From Branchiostoma belcheri (taxonomy: Eukaryota > Chordata > Leptocardii > Amphioxiformes > Branchiostomatidae): a DNA stretch of 64,000 nucleotides. This document shows, piece after piece, positions 63,301 through 64,000 of this stretch. Under the pieces are notes generated by a model. It made no database searches. It saw only the letters and a list, made by a program, of their open reading frames with translations, and was not told the DNA's origin. A program made the translations under genes and the position numbers. The stretch spans positions 3,194,675 through 3,258,674 of the forward strand of contig NW_017802602.1 of assembly GCF_001625305.1 (NCBI RefSeq). Direction: 5' to 3'. Each line of letters begins with the position of its first letter. Position 1 is the first letter of the stretch.

Positions 63301-63744
63301 CCATTTAGATGTCCATGCATTGTCTCTCAATTTTTTTTATGTGACAAATGGTACTCAATTCAGGGGGTAGTAGTTATTCTCCCCCTGCTGATGTACAGTT
63401 GAATTAGTGCAATAAAGAAAAGAAGAAAACCCCTCACAAAGTCTTCTGGAGAGTCAGCGAGTGAATCATACATCTGACAGAGGTTGACGAGAATCCGGAG
63501 ATCGACACCTGGAAGTACAGTGTAGCACCACCATATTTTCTCAGCCAGTTTTCCTGCTATCTATCATGTTCACAACATGTTTAATAACACGTTATTATGT
63601 TCTGTCTGTGTCCTGCAGGACATAGTAATATCAGAGATGACGTCCATGACAGACTTTCTGGGTGAAACTGTGACAGAAACTGATCAGGAGCTGGTACAAG
63701 ATGTGAGCAGACACCTGCTGGAAAGCTGTGGAAATACTCTACAA
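28027..63744 (+). CDS. Polycystin-1-like receptor with trefoil/CTLD/EGF/discoidin N-terminus, partial at 3' end
   Basis: I traced 48 coding exons from an ATG at 28027 to 63744, totalling 7440 bp (2480 codons). All have GT/AG borders and matching phases. Order by rough residue: signal peptide 1-28; trefoil 33-75; CTLD1 76-201; EGF1-2 202-286; F5/8C 287-440; CTLD2 441-569; EGF3-4 570-652; CTLD3 653-780; EGF5-9 781-987; WSC 988-1097; PKD-type region 1098-1823; REJ 1824-2480. WSC-PKD-REJ is the ectodomain core of polycystin-1 and sea-urchin REJ proteins, which carry on into GPS, PLAT and 11 membrane helices; those would lie right of the window. The leucine-rich repeats of vertebrate PKD1 are absent. 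The likely role is a large surface receptor with sugar-binding modules. Two separate genes abutting near 42000 is the alternative, but I see no stop, promoter or phase break there. Confidence 0.88.
28090..29500. other. Polycystin-like intron 1
   Basis: No exon seen. A MITE-like block at about 29215-29310 (tagtggatactagctgaaac, then atatccagttgcttgagtaa) recurs at 44640-44715 and 44930-45010. Confidence 0.5.
29577..29694. repeat. (GT)n microsatellite, interrupted
   Basis: Irregular gtgtgtgt runs with atg and ttt interruptions. The HTHTHT and VCVCV open frames on the two strands are artefacts of it. Confidence 0.9.
29850..30223. mobile_element. Harbinger-like MITE, copy 1
   Basis: Ends are inverted repeats ggccacaccaatttaatttc and gaaattaaatgggtgtggcc, flanked by TAA on both sides. 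A TAA duplication and GGCC ends suggest PIF/Harbinger (inference). The inside has no ORF. A second copy in the other orientation lies at 40472-40840. This copy stops 46 bp before the trefoil exon. Confidence 0.75.
30269..30397 (+). CDS. Polycystin-like exon 3: P-type trefoil domain
   Basis: Phase 1 at both ends. The translation includes [20 protein letters not shown], then [19 protein letters not shown] and FYTT. The R-x-DCGFxGI, C-x3-GCCYD and final CF/Y spacing is the six-cysteine P-type (trefoil) fold. Trefoils occur in mucin-associated peptides and in glycoside hydrolases of the sucrase type; I know of none reported at the N-terminus of a polycystin, but have not searched. Confidence 0.93.
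30515..30640 (-). mobile_element. LINE 3'-end fragment, minus strand
   Basis: Complement of the LINE tail: gatgtatctgtatcattata, ataaccgccattcggcgtaa, then caccgaacgacttgttacac. It lies in polycystin intron 3. Confidence 0.7.
31068..32151 (+). CDS. Polycystin-like exons 4-5: C-type lectin domain 1
   Basis: Exons 31068-31280 and 31987-32151. The reading is [20 protein letters not shown], then the WMAMP, NTFIRSF and [13 protein letters not shown] blocks, then [19 protein letters not shown] and [15 protein letters not shown], with a [14 protein letters not shown] end. The EPN and WND motifs are those of calcium-dependent, mannose-type C-type lectins. The intron falls inside the EG/TW turn. CTLD2 and CTLD3 lack this intron. 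Both outer boundaries are phase 1. Confidence 0.95.
32205..32485. mobile_element. Second copy of the CATGCAGGCCCTC-ended element
   Basis: Ends are ggtctacatgccctttt and acccccatgcaggccctc. The inside is a run of gtagagcgtaat-type words. Related in ends and style to 9410-9627 and 52240-52446. Confidence 0.55.
32720..33442 (+). CDS. Polycystin-like exons 6-7: EGF-like domains 1 and 2
   Basis: Exons 32720-32851 and 33320-33442, each phase 1 to phase 1. EGF1 reads [19 protein letters not shown], then [18 protein letters not shown]2 reads [20 protein letters not shown], then [20 protein letters not shown]. The D-x-(D/N)-E-C start with a later GSF/GSY turn is the calcium-binding EGF pattern. Short direct repeats just upstream of exon 6 (atgcaaatgagcctcattc, then atgcagatgag) suggest local duplication of the splice acceptor. 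Confidence 0.94.
33813..35210 (+). CDS. Polycystin-like exons 8-10: F5/8 type C (discoidin) domain
   Basis: Exons 33813-33979, 34561-34710 and 35066-35210. It starts [20 protein letters not shown], then [16 protein letters not shown] and [18 protein letters not shown], then [20 protein letters not shown], and closes [18 protein letters not shown]. The C-x-LGMxxGxIPNxxITASS start, W-x-xxQVDL centre and final R-x-E-x-GC are hallmarks of coagulation factor V/VIII type C domains, which bind phospholipids or sugars. The whole block is bounded by phase-1 introns. Confidence 0.95.
34063..34287. mobile_element. Palindromic MITE, copy 2 of 3
   Basis: Same hairpin element as 19743-19979, inside the intron between the first two discoidin exons. 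Ends are taacatccgtgtccaaaat and atggacacactcagatgtta; the right end has a small insertion. Confidence 0.8.
35545..35605 (-). repeat. Solitary inverted unit of the 59-bp repeat
   Basis: cctccatagtaggcttatag, then ggggtttggtggtcttcggc, is the reverse complement of one unit of the tandem array at 11075-11432. Confidence 0.85.
35676..36062 (+). CDS. Polycystin-like exon 11: C-type lectin domain 2
   Basis: A single 387-bp exon, phase 1 to 1. It reads [20 protein letters not shown], the [18 protein letters not shown] block, [19 protein letters not shown], then [23 protein letters not shown] and KYFCQ. The canonical EPN is EPS here and WND is WGD, so two calcium and sugar contacts are changed and mannose-type binding is doubtful. 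The first 80 residues are almost the same as CTLD3; the last 50 are not. Confidence 0.95.
36191..36305. repeat. (GT)n microsatellite
   Basis: About 110 bp of nearly pure GT with a few interruptions, ending about 75 bp upstream of exon 12. It creates false open frames of VCVC and HTHT type. Confidence 0.95.
36379..37015 (+). CDS. Polycystin-like exons 12-13: EGF-like domains 3 and 4
   Basis: Exons 36379-36504 and 36893-37015, both phase 1 to 1. EGF3 reads [20 protein letters not shown], then [20 protein letters not shown]. It lacks the D-x-N-E calcium start. EGF4 reads [20 protein letters not shown], then [23 protein letters not shown]3 pairs with EGF5 and EGF4 with EGF6, as part of a duplicated CTLD-EGF-EGF cassette. 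Confidence 0.94.
36535..36690 (+). mobile_element. tRNA-derived SINE
   Basis: B box gtcccgggttcgagtcctg, then body cttgtgcctttgggaaaggc and gactttcctcacttaactc, ending gaaaatgagtattgtcctgt. Sense orientation in intron 12. Confidence 0.7.
37060..37280 (+). mobile_element. SINE body with LINE-like tail
   Basis: Second copy of the body and tail of 10430-10800: aagcacattaaagattcaac, then ctggtgtgttacgcctaaag and ttatcggttatacgaaacaa. The tail is alignable to the LINE 3' end at 22430-22495. Confidence 0.6.
37281..38037. other. Polycystin-like intron 13, right part
   Basis: Contains a degraded tRNA-like SINE head at 37862-37940 (gtccagtggttatcgac, then ggagttcaaatcgg). The open frame at 37565-37843 has no recognisable domain and no splice context; not called. 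Confidence 0.45.
38038..38421 (+). CDS. Polycystin-like exon 14: C-type lectin domain 3
   Basis: A single 384-bp exon, phase 1 to 1. It reads [57 protein letters not shown], then [24 protein letters not shown] and KVLCQ. It keeps both EPN and WND, so calcium-dependent mannose-type binding is predicted, unlike CTLD2. It is a tandem copy of exon 11. Confidence 0.96.
38669..38795. repeat. (CTCA)n microsatellite
   Basis: About 30 units of ctca, almost pure, ending some 17 bp before the exon 15 acceptor. The SLTHSLTH frame is an artefact. Confidence 0.95.
38812..41850 (+). CDS. Polycystin-like exons 15-19: EGF-like domains 5 to 9
   Basis: Exons 38812-38937, 39793-39915, 40293-40415, 41255-41380 and 41728-41850, one EGF each, all phase 1 to 1. 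They start [64 protein letters not shown] and [16 protein letters not shown]. All five have the calcium-binding D-(I/V)-(N/D)-E-C start. EGF6 is nearly the same as EGF4, and EGF5 ends PADDTDCNG like EGF3. EGF8 has an unusual [18 protein letters not shown] loop. Confidence 0.95.
40472..40840. mobile_element. Harbinger-like MITE, copy 2
   Basis: TAA, then ggccacaccaatttaatttg at the left and caaattaaattggtgtggcc then TAA at the right. Inside it shares aggtctaggcatcctatta with copy 1 (29850-30223), in the opposite orientation. It lies in intron 17. Confidence 0.8.
41400..41490 (+). mobile_element. tRNA-like SINE head
   Basis: tgtggtcttgaggttagggt, then gaaggttctgggttctaatc; A- and B-box-like words. 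No body remains. Confidence 0.5.
42368..43452 (+). CDS. Polycystin-like exons 20-21: WSC domain
   Basis: Exons 42368-42513 and 43270-43452. They read [18 protein letters not shown], then [52 protein letters not shown] and QASVYGL. Eight cysteines and the final CxGxxxxPCGGxxxxSVY are the WSC pattern found next to the first PKD repeat in polycystin-1. A run of six aspartates comes from a (GAT) microsatellite. This is where the phase-1 module array passes into the phase-0 PKD exons. Confidence 0.93.
42930..43240. mobile_element. Foldback element in the WSC intron
   Basis: The left arm is aaaggttaaactttattcca, then caattgtacagggatcaaat and tttcagcgaccac. The right arm is the complement, ending gttggaataaagttcaacct. 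Non-coding MITE-like hairpin between the two WSC exons. Its outer word catgaaagttcatctgtgtt recurs at 46872 and 51834. Confidence 0.7.
43856..45252 (+). CDS. Polycystin-like exons 22-23: first PKD-type repeat
   Basis: Exons 43856-44041 and 45078-45252. The core reads [13 protein letters not shown], then [18 protein letters not shown], a (W)DFGD...H-x-YxxPGxYxVTVxA PKD fold. The next exon continues [20 protein letters not shown] and [19 protein letters not shown]. Confidence 0.88.
44109..44327. mobile_element. Palindromic MITE, copy 3 of 3
   Basis: Cleanest copy: taacatctgtgtccacaata on the left, then the hairpin arms with agtgtgcttaaagatatttt and complement, ending tgtggacacagatgtta. It lies in intron 22. 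Confidence 0.85.
45365..45720 (-). mobile_element. LINE 3' tail, minus strand
   Basis: On the minus strand, aggaggcctcctcataagca, then tttatgcttccggcctccct and gtgcgaataaaaaaaat form a retroelement 3' UTR with a poly-A-like end at 45365-45420. No ORF part identified with confidence. Confidence 0.5.
45725..45985 (+). mobile_element. Decayed LINE reverse transcriptase fragment
   Basis: Plus-strand reading gives [17 protein letters not shown], then [15 protein letters not shown], a stop, and [16 protein letters not shown]. These align with the conserved reverse transcriptase blocks of CR1/Jockey LINEs (F-x-KAFDSVxHxLLLxKL, NRxQRVVVxG, [20 protein letters not shown]). Here the catalytic block is absent and the GVPQGS region has decayed to RVPKRFF. 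It ends directly at the acceptor of polycystin exon 24. Confidence 0.85.
45993..48249 (+). CDS. Polycystin-like exons 24-27: unassigned cysteine-rich and beta region
   Basis: Exons 45993-46174, 46590-46805, 47231-47430 and 48059-48249. Exon 24 reads [20 protein letters not shown], then [18 protein letters not shown]. Exon 25 has six cysteines in about 45 residues ([25 protein letters not shown]). Exon 26 reads [19 protein letters not shown], then [12 protein letters not shown]. Exon 27 has [15 protein letters not shown] and [12 protein letters not shown], which is PKD-like. I cannot assign exons 24-26 to a named domain. The region corresponds to the part between PKD repeats in PKD1-family ectodomains. 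Confidence 0.82.
46960..47105 (+). mobile_element. LINE 3'-end fragment
   Basis: 3' UTR of the 6868-7197 family: gttaggcataacaagttgtt, then gtgttacgccgaagggcggt and ggctatacagatgcagatac. It lies in intron 25. Confidence 0.7.
47431..48058. other. Polycystin-like intron 26
   Basis: AT-rich, no exon or repeat recognised. Confidence 0.5.
48382..48486. mobile_element. Small foldback (tagcctgggtgcca), copy 1
   Basis: The left arm is tagcctgggtgccaccctc, then gtagtttttgcccactccct. The right arm is the complement, ending ggatggcacccaggcta. About 100 bp. A sister is at 55476-55566. Confidence 0.75.
48692..52234 (+). CDS. Polycystin-like exons 28-34: PKD repeats
   Basis: Exons 48692-48867, 49393-49653, 49918-50047, 50455-50543, 51069-51187, 51460-51619 and 52141-52234 (or from 52132). 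PKD cores are [20 protein letters not shown]; then [12 protein letters not shown] with [20 protein letters not shown]; then [11 protein letters not shown] with [12 protein letters not shown]; and [17 protein letters not shown]. These are Ig-like beta sandwiches that give polycystin its elastic ectodomain. Intron phases mix 0, 1 and 2, unlike the phase-1 N-terminal array. Exon 34 has two in-frame acceptors nine bases apart, adding or omitting LLQ. Confidence 0.88.
49138..49262 (-). mobile_element. tRNA-derived SINE, minus strand
   Basis: Complement carries tcctgggttcgagtcctgac (B box) and cttgggaaaggcactttaca. It lies in intron 28. Confidence 0.7.
50235..50350. mobile_element. Fragment of the tagagctttcgaccag foldback family
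   Basis: tagagctttcgaccagtcac, then tctggtcttcctcagtagac and gtgaggcttgtcacgtgg. The same family occurs at 51835-51990 and as a full hairpin at 57770-58030. Confidence 0.65.
50640..50810. repeat. Fragments of foldback family and tRNA-like SINE
   Basis: gggctcaaaatacatttttc, then gcaaccttacctgcacc, belongs to the 13682-14030 family. gtgctcgctttgtaaccggg and aggttgtgaattcaatcccc is a tRNA-like SINE head. Confidence 0.5.
51835..51990. mobile_element. Fragment of the tagagctttcgaccag foldback family
   Basis: catgaaacttcatctgtgtt at the outer end, then tagagctttcgaccagacac and tctggtcttcctctgtcag. It lies in intron 33. Confidence 0.65.
52240..52446. mobile_element. Third copy of the GAGGGT-TGCATGGGGGG element
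   Basis: Ends are gagggtatacatgggggga and aatgcatgcagaccctc, an imperfect inverted pair. The interior is unrelated to the gaattacg runs of the first copy. It lies in intron 34. Confidence 0.5.
52536..63744 (+). CDS. Polycystin-like exons 35-48: REJ region
   Basis: Exons 52536-52605, 52999-53111, 53935-54050, 54479-54667, 55184-55298, 55637-55946, 57547-57734, 58474-58632, 59114-59221, 59619-59806, 60259-60391, 62590-62618, 62925-63050 and 63619-63744. Landmarks are [13 protein letters not shown] at the start; then [20 protein letters not shown] with [44 protein letters not shown] with [38 protein letters not shown]; then helical exons with [20 protein letters not shown]. This is the receptor-for-egg-jelly region of polycystin-1, PKDREJ and suREJ, preceding a GPS autocleavage site not yet reached at 64000. 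Confidence 0.92.
53200..53340. mobile_element. Foldback element in a REJ intron
   Basis: The left arm is acgagtttgcaattgcaatt, then aaattggacttacc; the right arm is ggtaagtccaatttcttgtg, ending aacttgtttcat. Non-coding hairpin. Confidence 0.65.
53430..53745 (+). mobile_element. Probable retroelement 3' end
   Basis: A short frame ([14 protein letters not shown], then [12 protein letters not shown]) is followed by a 3' UTR ending cctgaaataaagaataaaga with repeated AATAAAG. This is LINE-like in layout. I do not recognise the protein piece, so the class is inference. Confidence 0.4.
54090..54430. repeat. Degenerate tandem repeat, about 45-50 bp unit
   Basis: Some seven uneven copies of caccaaggacaggtctgttc, then cccatatttaaac, in the intron between exons 37 and 38. 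Confidence 0.75.
54730..54890. mobile_element. Foldback element (agtgctgtgtacc ends)
   Basis: The left arm is agtgctgtgtacctaaaccc, then gtttaggttcagttccgg. The right arm is the complement, ending ggtacacagcact. A poly-T run (about 54810-54825) sits at the apex. Confidence 0.75.
55476..55566. mobile_element. Small foldback (tagcctgggtgcca), copy 2
   Basis: tagcctgggtgccacccaat, then tgtaacggctacccc, against ggggtagccgttaca and tggcacccaggcta; nearly perfect hairpin of about 90 bp. Sister of 48382-48486. Confidence 0.8.
55637..55946 (+). CDS. Polycystin-like exon 40 (REJ), source of the intronic copies
   Basis: 310 bp, phase 1 to phase 2. It reads [20 protein letters not shown], then [35 protein letters not shown], then [18 protein letters not shown] and [10 protein letters not shown](R). 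Its 3' half (about 55765-55946) was copied twice into the following intron together with short inverted pieces. Confidence 0.93.
55970..57115. repeat. (ggtaggctag)n minisatellite with embedded exon 40 copies
   Basis: Blocks of gctagggtagggtaggctag-type repeat (55970-56025, 56365-56620, 56960-57090) alternate with exon 40-derived segments. There are inverted pieces of about 60 bp at 56096-56162 and 56688-56750, and direct copies at 56162-56335 and 56747-56930. The direct copy near 56162 has lost the catcag/gt donor region; the one near 56750 keeps it. The two units also share gagctaacaacatttgtgag and a following stretch. Confidence 0.9.
57140..57240 (+). mobile_element. tRNA-like SINE head and body
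   Basis: gaggttgtgggttcgatccc (B box), then tgtccttaggaaagccactt. Degraded copy in intron 40. Confidence 0.5.
57770..58030. mobile_element. Full foldback of the tagagctttcgaccag family
   Basis: The left half is ggtccaacacaaggaattct, then tctggtcttcctcagtagac; the right half is gtctactgaggaagaccag, then gactggtcgaaagctctagg and a ttgttgaaccaa end. Nearly palindromic, centred on the ggcttctttgaagtgggtc region. Fragments are at 50235 and 51835. Confidence 0.75.
58737..58885 (-). mobile_element. tRNA-derived SINE, minus strand
   Basis: Complement holds gaggtcccgggttcgagtcc (B box), cttgggaaaggcactttaca and gactttcctcacttcgctca. It lies in intron 42. Confidence 0.7.
60392..62589. other. Polycystin-like intron 45
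   Basis: Longest intron of the REJ part. At 61029-61135 there is a short element starting cagggctttagccagcgccc with several accgtcaattgacggta words. A poly-C run followed by (ca) lies near 61787-61815. A 53-bp duplication is at 62183-62290. I see no exon. Confidence 0.6.
62183..62290. repeat. 53-bp tandem duplication
   Basis: Two near-identical copies of cgcaacaacgacatctagcg, then acatgcgg and agcatgtctgcatggccgt. Confidence 0.85.
63071..63500. mobile_element. Imperfect foldback element
   Basis: gttccaacacaagaaatgaa, then aaccttcatcagatgtatga and ctctctggaagtcag, against cttctggagagtcagcgagt, then gaatcatacatctgacagag. MITE-like, between exons 47 and 48. The ttccaacacaag end resembles the 57770 family. 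Confidence 0.55.
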
Positions 63745-64000
63745 GTATGACAATATATACATGTATATATATTATTAGGAATATGCTAACACATGAAATA
63801 TCAAATCATAAATCATTTTCAAATTCTATTGCCTTATTTCTGAAGAATTTCTGTCAGTGTAAGTATGAGTTATTCTTTCAAACATTTACAGGTTTTCAAA
63901 GTGACCTCTCACTGCAAACTTGTCACACCTGCAAACATGCCTATAAATATTGTTTCTCTAGTCAATGATTGGTAACATGTAAATCCTGAACTCAAATACC
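63745..64000. other. Polycystin-like intron 48, start
   Basis: Donor CAA/GTATGA at 63745. AT-rich sequence follows. A possible acceptor (tttacag before 63892) opens a frame that stops within about 25 codons and shows no REJ or GPS residues, so I do not call an exon there. Confidence 0.5.

Noticed and set aside
63892-63968. Possible exon 49 after ttacag
   Set aside because: The frame closes quickly and shows no REJ or GPS features.

Overview
The window looks like genomic DNA of a cephalochordate (amphioxus, Branchiostoma-like). The reasons are intron-rich deuterostome genes, a netrin and a syntaxin-8 gene lying tail to tail as NTN1 and STX8 do in vertebrates, a heavily domain-shuffled polycystin gene, and a high density of foldback MITEs, tRNA-derived SINEs and 5'-truncated LINEs. 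The species call is inference; the gene identities are read from translated exons. No retrovirus-like element, CRISPR array, rRNA or functional tRNA was recognised.

Layout. (1) 1-289, plus: last coding exon of a netrin (NTR/C345C module). (2) 290-3057: convergent intergenic DNA and 3' UTRs. (3) 3058-25503, minus: a complete syntaxin-8 (STX8) gene with eight coding positions. The fourth position is present twice (21642-21752 and 22509-22619) as two homologous exons, each 111 bp with the same splice phase. Using either one gives 239 residues, close to the 236 of human STX8. Most of the gene is a 14.5 kb intron full of satellites and transposon debris. (4) 25772-26014, plus: an intronless CENPX (MHF2) gene, head to head with STX8, 268 bp between start codons, a YY1-like site on each ATG. 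(5) 28027 to beyond the right edge, plus: a polycystin-1-like gene. I traced 48 coding exons whose splice phases all agree, giving 2480 codons. Their order is signal peptide, P-type trefoil, C-type lectin (CTLD), two EGF, F5/8-type C (discoidin), CTLD, two EGF, CTLD, five EGF, WSC, several PKD-type repeats and a REJ region. The expected GPS, PLAT and membrane part must lie past 64000.

How the parts relate. Netrin is a secreted guidance cue. STX8 is a Qc-SNARE of late endosome fusion. CENPX is a histone-fold protein of the CENP-T-W-S-X and FANCM complexes. The polycystin-like protein should be a large cell-surface or cleaved receptor whose N-terminal half is an array of sugar- and ligand-binding modules joined to a conventional WSC-PKD-REJ core. 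These are unrelated housekeeping and developmental genes, not a pathway cluster.

Most interesting points: the twin STX8 exons; the polycystin architecture; a tandem duplication of a CTLD-EGF-EGF cassette in which the lectin binding halves have diverged far more than the scaffold halves; and a REJ exon copied in both orientations into a minisatellite in its own intron, one copy still being a possible in-frame cassette exon.
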